A stretch of 38,711 bases of DNA, from the NCBI GenBank assembly GCA_045604805.1, contig JAZUOT010000045.1, forward strand, positions 1 to 38,711, read 5' to 3'. Shown piece by piece: positions 1 to 7,833 of the stretch. The position numbers and the translations under genes are program-made. Numbering within the stretch: the stretch's first letter is position 1; every line of letters begins with the position of its first letter. The notes below the pieces were generated by a model. The model ran no database searches, had not been told where the DNA came from, and was given only the letters and a program-made list of their open reading frames with translations. The stretch comes from JAZUOT01 sp045604805 (GTDB lineage: Bacteria; Bacillota; Clostridia; Oscillospirales; Acutalibacteraceae).

Positions 1-225
1 ATGTTTGAGGTTTCGGACATATACAAAACATCAGTTTGTCCACTGGCTAGGGTTATGCGAAAAGAGCTTAAAGCTCGCAATATAAATAAACTTAAAGTTG
101 TATACTCAAAAGAAATACCTCAATCTAATGTCAAAACACGAGTTCCTGCGAGTATAAGTTTTGTCCCTCCTGTTGCAGGATTTATCTTAGCTTCAGAAGT
201 TATAAAAGATTTGATAGCATTATAA
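1..225 (+). CDS. tcdA: tRNA threonylcarbamoyladenosine dehydratase, C-terminal part (gene cut by window edge)
   Basis: The visible 74 residues match the C-terminal end of the ThiF/MoeB-like E1 enzyme TcdA (YgdL), which cyclises t6A at tRNA position 37 to ct6A using ATP. The recognisable pieces are the DIYKTSVCPLARVMRKEL segment, containing the conserved Cys of the family, then KVVYSKE, and the final SFVPPVAGFILASEVIKDL helix. The nucleotide-binding N-terminal two thirds lie upstream of the window. The ATG at position 1 is therefore just an internal Met, not the start. The gene ends in TAA at 223-225. Family assignment rests on conserved C-terminal motifs; other ThiF-family proteins are less likely because of the VCPLARVMRKEL signature. 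Confidence 0.8.
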   Translation: MFEVSDIYKTSVCPLARVMRKELKARNINKLKVVYSKEIPQSNVKTRVPASISFVPPVAGFILASEVIKDLIAL

Positions 226-627
226 ATAAAATGTTCAAAGGAATTACCGCCAAACGCCACGCCCACCAAACAATGTGATACCTGTTTTTGGAAAGCTCAA
301 AACTTCTTCTAAGTTACCCAATGTTTTTCGTAGGACTCGAAGAAAAAAGAGATTTCACCGACGGTTTAAATTCTATTCCATTTATAGAAAAAAATTTTTA
401 GCTCCTAAAATCTTACAGCATTTAGCGGGTATTAGATTTTATGTTCTTGTTCCACCGCACACAAATACCACTTACCATATTACGTTTTCTATTTTATGAT
501 CTTATCGTTTCTTACGTACCAATATTTACATGGTATTGATTTTATGATTAAATTATTTTTTTAAATTAAGTTTTTTGCATAAAAATACTTAATCGGTAAA
601 CAATAGATAACGAGGGAGGTGCTAAAT
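226..627. other. 402-bp stretch without a convincing gene
   Basis: Between tcdA and the small Asn/Gln-rich gene I find no supported gene, RNA or repeat. An open frame at 275-499 (+) would encode 74 very basic residues that resemble no family I know, and it has no good ribosome site. A second frame opens at about 321 and reads MFFVGLEEKRDFTDG before stopping near 400, so the stretch could be decayed coding sequence, but this is only an impression. The last 50 bases (576 onward) probably carry the promoter of the downstream small gene. Confidence 0.4.
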
Positions 628-750
628 ATGACTTATAATAACAGCAATAATAACAGCAATAGCAAAAATAATAATAATCAAAATAATAATCAGAGAAAAA
701 CTAGCAGCCAGAATCAAAAAAATCAGAACGAGCAAAACAACAAAAACTAA
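628..750 (+). CDS. 40-residue Asn/Gln/Lys-rich small protein, possibly spore-associated
   Basis: An ATG at 628 follows an excellent ribosome site, GAGGGAGGTG at 612-621, and opens a 40-codon frame ending in TAA at 748-750. The product is roughly half Asn, with most of the rest Gln, Ser and Lys; it has one Tyr, no Cys and no hydrophobic stretch, so it should be soluble and disordered. A terminator follows at 806-849, so the gene is an independent unit. Clostridia and bacilli encode short Asn/Gln-rich proteins, some of which are small acid-soluble spore proteins (gamma type and minor SASPs). This sequence lacks the alpha/beta SASP signature. A TGCATA at 576-581 is compatible with a forespore-type -35 element but I see no clean -10. 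The function is unknown; the spore link is inference from composition and the neighbouring sporulation genes. Confidence 0.65.
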   Translation: MTYNNSNNNSNSKNNNNQNNNQRKTSSQNQKNQNEQNNKN

Positions 751-805
751 TCTCAATTACAAACTTTTCTTAAAAAGAAGTATCTCGTAATATAGAAGTT
801 TAATA

Positions 806-849
806 AATGTCCGGCCCGACAAAATATAAATCGAGGTTCGGACATTTTT
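806..849 (+). terminator. Rho-independent terminator of the small Asn/Gln-rich gene
   Basis: The arm AATGTCCG (806-813) pairs perfectly with CGGACATT (839-846), with partial extra pairing inside (CGA with TCG), and is followed by a run of T. It lies 55 bases after the stop codon of the small gene. Only the plus-strand orientation has the T tract, so it serves the upstream gene rather than ylbJ. Confidence 0.8.
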
Positions 850-1021
850 CTATACCATTTAACAATGAGTAATCATTAAAATAATTATGTCAATATTTTT
901 CCCCACCAGGTAAAATAAATAAACGTTCTTAAATTAAGGATATTAAGTAAGCGAAAAACACAGCAGATTTTTTACACATTCTTACATAAAACTTTTCTAT
1001 TTCTTTGCTGTATAAATTTAT

Positions 1022-2149
1022 TCACCAACCTAAGTTAGATAAGAGCTTAAAACTATATTTTTTACTATTTGATTTCACAGATAAAAGAAAAATACAGCTC
1101 ATAAAAACAAGCGATAAACTTCCCCATGCTCCACTTTTAGTTGTTTCTACTCCTTCTTTGTATAGATTCATATTACTAACAAGTGGACAATGAAAGATTT
1201 TAAGCAAAATATACGTGAAAAATACCGCTAAAAAAGCTTGAACTAGCCTTATAAAAAAGAATCTCACTTTACTTACATTTATATTCCCCAGTATTGAGAA
1301 TATCTGAAAATGAACACTCATTCCCCCGAAAGCCAATAGAAATGAAAAAAATATGGGGGACATTTTGAGGGCCGCTGCTTTAGAAGTTGCATTAGTAACT
1401 TCCAATATAGCAGCCAGTATTGATGCGGAAATTTTTTGAGGGACATATAATTTGCTTAAAAAATCCGCAAAAAGTTCAGATATGCCACAAGCATCCAATA
1501 TAAATATCAAAGCTGAAAATAAAATAACAAAAGAACATATATTAGCCATAGCTATCGTAGAAATTTTACATGAATTTACAAAATCAGATGATAAGTCTCT
1601 GCGTATATTTTCTTGAATATATTGTTTTTCGAATGGAGCGTATTTTACACCTATATTTAATAACAAAGCAAGCGAAATTAAAGCTAAAAATTGTCCTGCA
1701 AATAGTATCAGACCCAATCTAAATGATCTAAAAATAGACATACCTACAACATTTATTGCATAAGCAGGACCGCAGCTTACGCAAAAGTAAGCTAGGCGTT
1801 TAGCTTGTTTTTCATTTATCTTATCTTCATCAAACAATGTTTTTACTGCACTAGCTCCTGCTGGATAACCGCCTATACTTGACAAGAAAATGGCTACTGA
1901 ACAACAAGATGGTAATTTAAATAGTTTTCTTGTCAAAAAATCAAATATCGCACCAAGATTATCTCCAAAGCCAGATCTTGTCAAAAACACACTCACAAAC
2001 ATAAAGGGAAACAAAGATGGTATCAAAATATGCAAACACATATCTATTCCCATTCTAACACCAGACCTAGCATCCGAGGAATAAACAAGTAAAGACAATA
2101 TAGCAGAAAGCATTATAAGCAATAATGACATTTGTTTTAGTTTTTGCAC
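1022..2149 (-). CDS. ylbJ: YlbJ-family sporulation integral membrane protein
   Basis: A 375-residue polytopic membrane protein with about nine hydrophobic segments and the nucleoside-transporter-gate type motifs of the YlbJ family: IPSLFPFMFVSVFL near residue 45, SSIGGYPAGASAVKTLF near 90, and CVSCGPAYAINVVG near 125. In Bacillus subtilis ylbJ is a sigma-E mother-cell gene needed for heat-resistant spores. The start is GTG at 2149, chosen because GGTG sits seven bases upstream; an in-frame ATG at codon 7 is less well placed. It is divergent from yqfC, and the 105-bp gap holds a CATATAAT box on the minus strand (2186-2193) that fits the sigma-E -10 pattern. The transported substrate, if any, is not known. 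Confidence 0.85.
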   Translation of the reverse strand: MQKLKQMSLLLIMLSAILSLLVYSSDARSGVRMGIDMCLHILIPSLFPFMFVSVFLTRSGFGDNLGAIFDFLTRKLFKLPSCCSVAIFLSSIGGYPAGASAVKTLFDEDKINEKQAKRLAYFCVSCGPAYAINVVGMSIFRSFRLGLILFAGQFLALISLALLLNIGVKYAPFEKQYIQENIRRDLSSDFVNSCKISTIAMANICSFVILFSALIFILDACGISELFADFLSKLYVPQKISASILAAILEVTNATSKAAALKMSPIFFSFLLAFGGMSVHFQIFSILGNINVSKVRFFFIRLVQAFLAVFFTYILLKIFHCPLVSNMNLYKEGVETTKSGAWGSLSLVFMSCIFLLSVKSNSKKYSFKLLSNLGW

Positions 2150-2207
2150 AGTAATTCACCACTTATAGTTACTTACGAGTTTTCGATTATATGACTTTCC
2201 TCAATAA

Positions 2208-2237
2208 GTCATTTTAGTGATGCAAGCGTCATAAAAT
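2208..2237 (+). promoter_or_regulatory. Candidate sigma-E-type promoter of yqfC-yqfD
   Basis: A -35-like GTCATTTT (2208-2215) and a -10-like CATAAAAT (2230-2237) are separated by 14 bases, matching the arrangement described for the mother-cell factor sigma-E (-10 CATAnAnT). It lies 17 bases before the yqfC start. yqfC and yqfD are sigma-E genes in Bacillus, which supports the reading; the -35 match is loose. Confidence 0.45.
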
Positions 2238-2254
2238 CTATACAGGGTGATAGC

Positions 2255-2563
2255 ATGTCAAAAAAACTCAAAAGATTGCCTTATTCCAAAATTGCATCCA
2301 GAGGTATCCGCAGCTTAAATAAGCTAGCAAATCTGCCACCAGGGACGCTATATAATGCCCCTAGATTCGAAATAAATGGTAACACAGAGATAATTGCAGA
2401 ATCTTGCAAGAGCATACTCGAATATAGCGAAAATATAGTACAAATTGATACCAATGATTTAATAGTCACGTTTTATGGTACAGATTTAAAAATACAGCAT
2501 ATAAAAACAGATTCACTAATAATCAAAGGTAGAATTTCATCTATGGAATTCCACACAAAATGA
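2255..2563 (+). CDS. yqfC: YqfC (YabP/YqfC family) sporulation protein
   Basis: A 102-residue soluble protein whose middle (GTLYNAPRFEINGNTEIIAESCKSILEY, then VTFYGTDLKI near residue 75 and IIKGRISSMEF at the end) fits the YabP/YqfC domain. Known members are sporulation proteins of the mother cell with no defined biochemical activity; YabP has been tied to cortex and coat steps. The gene starts at ATG 2255 with GGTGA ten bases upstream and is followed after 11 bases by yqfD, the usual partner. In most Firmicutes yqfC-yqfD continues into phoH and ybeY; here the operon stops after yqfD. Confidence 0.85.
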   Translation: MSKKLKRLPYSKIASRGIRSLNKLANLPPGTLYNAPRFEINGNTEIIAESCKSILEYSENIVQIDTNDLIVTFYGTDLKIQHIKTDSLIIKGRISSMEFHTK

Positions 2564-2574
2564 GAAGGTAAAAA

Positions 2575-3762
2575 ATGTTTGCTATCAAACTATTGCATTT
2601 CATTAAGGGATATGTTTGTTTTGAGGGTTATAGCCAAAATCCTCATATATTTATAAACTCATGTTTAAAAACAGGACTAAACCTGTGGAATTTAAAGTGT
2701 GATAAAGATTATATTTGCGCCTGCGTATCTGTGTCACATTATAAATTTTTAAGGGATATAGTCAGAAAATCAAACACAAATCTGAAAATAAAATCTAGGC
2801 ATGGTCTGCCATTCTACTTGCAAATATTAAAAAAAAGAAAAGGTATCACAGTAGGTATAATATTATTTTTCTTGATTATAAATTTTCTTTCCCACTTCAT
2901 ATGGAACGTAGATATTAAAATAGATGGAAATGTAGAGACAGATATAGCTGCAATAGAAACTTCTTTAAATGAACTTGGTGTGAAAAACGGAGCTTACATG
3001 AAAGATATAGATGTGCAAATGGCCGAAAAAGAACTGATGCTAAAACAAGACGACGTAGCTTGGGTATCTATAAATTTAACCGGTAGTGTTGCAGAGGTAG
3101 AAATAAGCATAAAAACAGAACCCCCAAAGTCGCAAACAGATACTACTCCTTGCAATTTAGTTGCAAGTGAACCGGGACAAATAGTAAAAAGCGAGGTAAT
3201 TGCCGGTCAAAAAGAATTTACTTTATTAGAGCCTGTTGAAAAAGGGCAAATTTTAGTAAACGGCATAGTACAAAATGAAGAAGGTGAAATATTACACAAA
3301 CATTCAGCAGGCAAAGTATTCGCTCTGGTTAGAAAAAATATCGATATTGAAACAGCTATGAAGGATATTGAAATAAACCTCAAAGATGAAAATATATCTA
3401 AAAAAAAGCTTGATATTTTTAATATTGTTTTTCCTTTAACAGTACGGCCTTCTCCAAAAGGAAACTATGAATCAACTATTGCAAAACACAGCTTAATTTT
3501 ATTGGGAAGAAAATTGCCTATTAGCATTACAAATGAAGTTTTTGTAAAAAAAGAAGAAAAAATATTGGAATTAGACAAAGCGCAAGCCCAAAAAAAAGTC
3601 AGAAATTTACTAGAAGAAAAAATAAATTCAGAAAAAGATACAAAAATCATATCCAGTGAAGAAAATTTTGAGTATCTAGACAACAAAATAATACTCCATG
3701 CAAATGTTCTGCTAGAAAAAAATATAGCCTTAGAATCTCCTTTAGCTGTAGAAATACCATAA
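2575..3762 (+). CDS. yqfD: YqfD sporulation protein
   Basis: A 395-residue protein of the YqfD family. The N-terminal ~90 residues are a cytoplasmic domain with several Cys (CFEGYSQNP, CDKDYICACVS), followed by one hydrophobic helix near residues 93-114 (GIIVG-type, ending in NFLSHFIW) and a large extracytoplasmic part that includes a POTRA-like section (WNVDIKIDGNVETD, LNELGVKNG, DDVAWVSINLTGSVAEV) and a later segment with CNLVASEPGQIVKSEVIAGQ. yqfD is required for sporulation in Bacillus at the stage IV transition. It starts at ATG 2575 with GAGAAGGT upstream, and no obvious terminator follows before the convergent prkC gene. Confidence 0.85.
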   Translation: MFAIKLLHFIKGYVCFEGYSQNPHIFINSCLKTGLNLWNLKCDKDYICACVSVSHYKFLRDIVRKSNTNLKIKSRHGLPFYLQILKKRKGITVGIILFFLIINFLSHFIWNVDIKIDGNVETDIAAIETSLNELGVKNGAYMKDIDVQMAEKELMLKQDDVAWVSINLTGSVAEVEISIKTEPPKSQTDTTPCNLVASEPGQIVKSEVIAGQKEFTLLEPVEKGQILVNGIVQNEEGEILHKHSAGKVFALVRKNIDIETAMKDIEINLKDENISKKKLDIFNIVFPLTVRPSPKGNYESTIAKHSLILLGRKLPISITNEVFVKKEEKILELDKAQAQKKVRNLLEEKINSEKDTKIISSEENFEYLDNKIILHANVLLEKNIALESPLAVEIP

Positions 3763-3843
3763 TATATACATAAAATTAAGAGTGTATTGAACTGTAATGC
3801 TTCAGGTTAGAATTTATTTTTTTCACATCAATTTTTATTTTCA

Positions 3844-5892
3844 TCAATTTGAGGCTTTAGACGATGAAGAATTGGAATTATCTGAGTCATTACGAGATGA
3901 AGTACTTGATTGGGAATTATTTTTCTTGTACTCCGGGTTTTTAGTTGAAGTTAATATAGATTGCTTATCGAAATCCACAACATATGTGTAATAGAGTTCA
4001 TCATCTAATTTTACAGTAATTGTAGATTGTCCACCGTTACCAGCTACAGAAACAGATGTATATTCATTCTGTGATGGATTAACTGTTCTTGTGAAATTCC
4101 CATCAAGTTTACCATCAACAAAAACCTTGAATGTCATATCCTTATTGGAATCTGAGGGAAGTTTCACATCTATATCTACTGAAGTTTCAGGTTTTGTCCC
4201 CGAGCTTATTACTAAACTTACAGCAGAGCCGCTCTTAACTGAAGTTGTTGGCAAAGGATCTGTTTCGAGGACTGTTCCTTTTTCTTTTGCACTATCTTTT
4301 TCGCTTACTGTTCCTATTTTAAGTCCTGTGCTTTCTATTTCAGATTTTGCTTTCTCATAGCTTTGATTTAAAACATTTGGTACTTTTACTTTAGTTTCCG
4401 CCGGACCGGAACTTATATATATTGTCACAGGGTCTCCTGATTTAACGGCTGTTCCAACAGCTGGATTTGTATTTATTACCAATCCTTTATCAACACTATC
4501 ATCTACTATACTAACAGCCGCTGGACTCAAACCCGCTTGTTGTAATTCATACATAGCATTTTCTTTAGTCTTGCCTGTAACATCTGGGACAGGAAAGCTT
4601 CCACCTAAATTATTCACCGTTAGTAATATGGTTGTATTACTCTTCACTTTTTTTCCACTTGTATATTTGGGATTTTGATCTAATACTTCTCCTTCGGCTT
4701 TTGATATGTCGTAACCATCTTTGCGCTCAAATTTAAATTTATAAGTACCTTCATTCTTTTTCTGTGTTATATCAGCATATTTTTGTCCAACAAAATTTGG
4801 CAATTCAACATCTTTAGCAGAAAAAAAATTAACTACAAAGAACAACACAAACAATAAAACAACAGCTAACACAGCAGAAATCAAAGCAATTTTCTTTTTT
4901 TTCGGCTTACTATTGGATTCGATATATGAATCTGCATCATCGTAATCCATATTTCTATTTGACGCATATTCAGGATATGATCTACTGTTTTGTGCTGGAG
5001 CAATGCTGTCATAATTGATATCACAATCATCATTATAATAGTCATAGTTAAAAATTATATTTGGATTTTCATGGAATCTTTTAATGTCTTTTAGCATATC
5101 CATAGCGGACTTGTATCTTTTAGATGGTTCTTTTTGCATGGCTTTTAAGGTTATTTCTTCCAAACCTCGTGGTATTGCGGGATTAATATTACAAGGTGGT
5201 TCAGGTTCAGTTTGAAGCTGCATTATAGCGACAGAAACAGCACTATCCGCCTCAAATGGCAGTTTACCAGTCAACATTTCATAAAGCATAACTCCAACCG
5301 AATAGATGTCCGATTTTGAATCAGTTAGATCTCCTCTTGCCTGTTCAGGTGCTATATAATGTACAGAACCTATAGCCTTATCTGTCATGGTTCTAGTTTC
5401 ACTTTTTGCAAAACGTGCTATACCGAAATCCGTAACTTTTATAGCTCCATTATTAAGCAACATTATGTTGTGAGGTTTTATATCTCTATGAATGACACCC
5501 TTTTCATGGGCATGATGCAAAGCTTTTAGGATCTGTGCTGTAAAATGTATCGCGTCTTTCCAATTTATCACAGTTTGTTGATCTAAATACTCTTTAAGGG
5601 TTATCCCTTCTATGTATTCCATCACTAAATATTGTATTCTATCGCCAAAACTTACATTGTAAACTTTAACAACATTAGGATGGGACAAAACAGCAACAGC
5701 CTTGGATTCATTCCTAAATCTGCGGAGAAATTCCGCATCTCTTAGATATTCTTCTTTTAAAATTTTTACAGAGACATAACGATCGTCTATGATATCATAA
5801 GCTTTATAGACGGTCGCCATGCCACCAACTCCTATGCGCTCACGCATCTCGTATCTTCCATCAAGTTTTTTCCCTAAAAACCTATCTTGCAT
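3844..5892 (-). CDS. prkC: Serine/threonine protein kinase with three PASTA repeats
   Basis: A transmembrane Hanks-type kinase (about 682 residues). The kinase domain spans about 10-275, with glycine loop GVGGMATV, the VSVKIL lysine, catalytic loop HRDIKPHN (136-143), DFG (156-158) and APEQ (182-185). A juxtamembrane linker leads to one membrane helix (336-357), then three PASTA repeats (about 363-430, 434-497, 503-566), which in PrkC/PknB-type kinases sense peptidoglycan fragments or lipid II. A further ~115-residue external tail ends in a Ser/Asn-rich stretch with no recognised domain. The ATG at 5892 is preferred, with GGAGGG nine bases upstream; a GTG one codon earlier is possible. The start lies inside the end of prpC, so kinase and phosphatase are translationally coupled. 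The usual downstream rsgA is missing. Confidence 0.95.
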   Translation of the reverse strand: MQDRFLGKKLDGRYEMRERIGVGGMATVYKAYDIIDDRYVSVKILKEEYLRDAEFLRRFRNESKAVAVLSHPNVVKVYNVSFGDRIQYLVMEYIEGITLKEYLDQQTVINWKDAIHFTAQILKALHHAHEKGVIHRDIKPHNIMLLNNGAIKVTDFGIARFAKSETRTMTDKAIGSVHYIAPEQARGDLTDSKSDIYSVGVMLYEMLTGKLPFEADSAVSVAIMQLQTEPEPPCNINPAIPRGLEEITLKAMQKEPSKRYKSAMDMLKDIKRFHENPNIIFNYDYYNDDCDINYDSIAPAQNSRSYPEYASNRNMDYDDADSYIESNSKPKKKKIALISAVLAVVLLFVLFFVVNFFSAKDVELPNFVGQKYADITQKKNEGTYKFKFERKDGYDISKAEGEVLDQNPKYTSGKKVKSNTTILLTVNNLGGSFPVPDVTGKTKENAMYELQQAGLSPAAVSIVDDSVDKGLVINTNPAVGTAVKSGDPVTIYISSGPAETKVKVPNVLNQSYEKAKSEIESTGLKIGTVSEKDSAKEKGTVLETDPLPTTSVKSGSAVSLVISSGTKPETSVDIDVKLPSDSNKDMTFKVFVDGKLDGNFTRTVNPSQNEYTSVSVAGNGGQSTITVKLDDELYYTYVVDFDKQSILTSTKNPEYKKNNSQSSTSSRNDSDNSNSSSSKASN

Positions 5893-6628
5893 CACTGTTA
5901 TCCCTCCTCATCGCAATTACCGTCACATTATCTTGGCCGCCACATTCATTGGCAAAATTCACAGCAGTAGTTGCTAAGTTTTCAAAATCACAACTTCTCG
6001 TGATCTGATATATTGTTTCTGGCGACGCATAATTCGAGAAACCATCCGTACAAAGAAAGATGATATCATTTTTCCTTAAAATAGCTTGGTAATAGTCCAC
6101 CTGAATTTCGTCAGACACTCCAAGAGCTCTAGTTATTATATTTTTTCTAGGATGATTCAGTGCTTCTTCTTTACTTATCTTTCCACTGTCTAGCATCTCC
6201 TGAACCATAGAATGATCTTTAGTTATCTGATAAGCATTATCTTGTGTGATCAAATACGCTCTACTATCGCCTACGCTAATTATATGTAGCTTATCGTTTT
6301 TCACTATGCTCAAAACCACAGTTGTTCCCATTCCTGAGAGTTCAGGATCATTTGTCGAATCATCATATATGGTACTATTAGCTTTTTTTACAGCATCAAT
6401 AGCTGTGTTCATTATTTGTTCATCATCATGATGACAATCGAGGTGTTTATCGATATGCTCTATAATTATCTCAACAGCAGTTTTACTTGCAATATTTCCA
6501 GCAGCAGCTCCACCCATACCATCGCAAACAACTGCCCAAGCAAAATCGTCAGAAAAGATTTTTATATTATAAAAATCCTGATTATTGACACGCACTCTGC
6601 CTATGTCTGTTAATGCGCTTATTTCCAT
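5882..6628 (-). CDS. prpC: PP2C-type protein serine/threonine phosphatase (PrpC/Stp)
   Basis: A 248-residue metal-dependent phosphatase that reverses the action of the PASTA kinase encoded just downstream. PP2C motifs are intact: NNQD near residue 16 (the common GxVRxxNxD, here VRVNNQD), VVCDGMGG at 33-40, GDSRAY near 118, LCTDGFSN near 192, and GGQDNVTVI near the C-terminus. The start at ATG 6628 has GAGGTG eight bases upstream. It sits five bases after rlmN and overlaps prkC, the arrangement typical of Firmicutes, and the gene's last codons contain the prkC ribosome site. Confidence 0.95.
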   Translation of the reverse strand: MEISALTDIGRVRVNNQDFYNIKIFSDDFAWAVVCDGMGGAAAGNIASKTAVEIIIEHIDKHLDCHHDDEQIMNTAIDAVKKANSTIYDDSTNDPELSGMGTTVVLSIVKNDKLHIISVGDSRAYLITQDNAYQITKDHSMVQEMLDSGKISKEEALNHPRKNIITRALGVSDEIQVDYYQAILRKNDIIFLCTDGFSNYASPETIYQITRSCDFENLATTAVNFANECGGQDNVTVIAMRRDNSDAR

Positions 6629-6633
6629 AGTCG

Positions 6634-7689
6634 CTACACCTCTTTTTCTATAAGTTCATTTACTTTTTTTGCTCTAAGCTGTCCACAAGAAGCATCTATG
6701 TCGCTTCCTAACGTACGTCTAACTGTTACTGGTATATGATAACTTTCTAAAATTTCCTTGAATCGTTCCACAGATTGATTCGAAGCTCTCTTATACTCTG
6801 AGCCACAAACTTCATTTATAGGAATCAAATTCACATGGCAAAGAATATTTTTAACAAGTTGTGCTAGCTGTTTAGCATCTTGTTCACTATCATTTTTGTG
6901 GTTTATTAAAGCATATTCAAACGTGATCCTTCTGCCAGTTTTTTCTGCATAATGAGCACTGGCCTGTATGAGTTTCTTTATTGGGAACTTTTTATTTACA
7001 GGCATTATCTCATTCCTTAAATCATCTGTTGTCGCGTGAAGCGAAATAGAAAGAGTAAGACCTAATTTTTTATCTGATAAAGCGTATATTTTATCGACTA
7101 AACCACAGGTCGAAACGGTAATGTGCCGCGCACTAAAATCCATCCCCAGCGGCGAACAAACTATATCCAGAAATATCATAACATTATCATAATTATCCAG
7201 AGGTTCACCCATACCCATAAGCACTATATTTAAAATTTTAATATGAAGATCTTTTTCCACTGTATGTATTTGAGAAAGCATTTCTCCAGGGCTTAAATTT
7301 CTTTTGAAGCCACCCTTAGCTGTAGCACAAAAAGCACACGACATCCTGCAACCAACTTGTGTAGATAAACACAGCGTATAACCATGCTTGTAGCTCATGA
7401 CCACAGCCTCAATAAGCTCACCATCTCCTAAGGAAAAAAGATATTTTACTGTTCCATCTCTTGAAATCTGTTTTTTTTCAATACCTATGTGCGATATAAA
7501 AAAACCTTCACTGAGCAATTTCCTATGCTCTTTACTTATATCTGTCATCTCATCAAAACAGATTACTCCCTTAGAAAGCCACTTAAATATCTGTTTTGCC
7601 TTGTATTCTTTAAACCCTAGTCCACTTAGAACTTCTGAAAGCTCAAAATAAGAAAAAGATTTTATGTCCCTTTTCAATTTATCATCCAC
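6634..7689 (-). CDS. rlmN: Dual-specificity 23S rRNA/tRNA adenine-C2 methyltransferase RlmN
   Basis: A 351-residue radical-SAM enzyme that methylates C2 of A2503 in 23S rRNA and A37 in some tRNAs. The iron-sulfur motif CxxxCxxC is at C114, C118, C121 (CRMSCAFC), followed by ATAKGGFKRNLSPGEM. A later GMGEPLDNYDNV, ISLHATTDDLRNEIMPVN, and the C-terminal ASCGQL (catalytic Cys about 335) are all family hallmarks. The start is GTG 7689, supported by alignment length, with a weak ribosome site (AAAGTG overlap). It heads the rlmN-prpC-prkC operon; a TTGACA at 7808-7813 upstream may be its -35. Confidence 0.95.
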   Translation of the reverse strand: MDDKLKRDIKSFSYFELSEVLSGLGFKEYKAKQIFKWLSKGVICFDEMTDISKEHRKLLSEGFFISHIGIEKKQISRDGTVKYLFSLGDGELIEAVVMSYKHGYTLCLSTQVGCRMSCAFCATAKGGFKRNLSPGEMLSQIHTVEKDLHIKILNIVLMGMGEPLDNYDNVMIFLDIVCSPLGMDFSARHITVSTCGLVDKIYALSDKKLGLTLSISLHATTDDLRNEIMPVNKKFPIKKLIQASAHYAEKTGRRITFEYALINHKNDSEQDAKQLAQLVKNILCHVNLIPINEVCGSEYKRASNQSVERFKEILESYHIPVTVRRTLGSDIDASCGQLRAKKVNELIEKEV

Positions 7690-7784
7690 ACTTTATAACT
7701 ACAGAAAATATTGCAGTTTTTCCAGTCTTACTAGAATCAATTTTTTAAATATAAACCACAGCAAAACCTAGTTTCACTGACAAT

Positions 7785-7813
7785 AACTTACTTCTATTTC
7801 ATAAAATTGTCAA
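7785..7813 (-). promoter_or_regulatory. Candidate promoter of rlmN-prpC-prkC
   Basis: On the minus strand a perfect TTGACA (7808-7813) is followed after 17 bases by TAAGTT (7785-7790), a poor -10. It lies in the only sizeable gap (144 bp) between nadE and rlmN, about 95 bases before the rlmN start. The -35 is convincing, the -10 is not. Confidence 0.35.
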
Positions 7814-7833
7814 GTTTAATAAGGAAAATCGCC

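Noticed and set aside
275..499. 74-codon plus-strand frame, highly basic product
   Set aside because: No ribosome site before it, no family resemblance, and other frames in the same stretch look equally protein-like; kept only as a remark on the gap.
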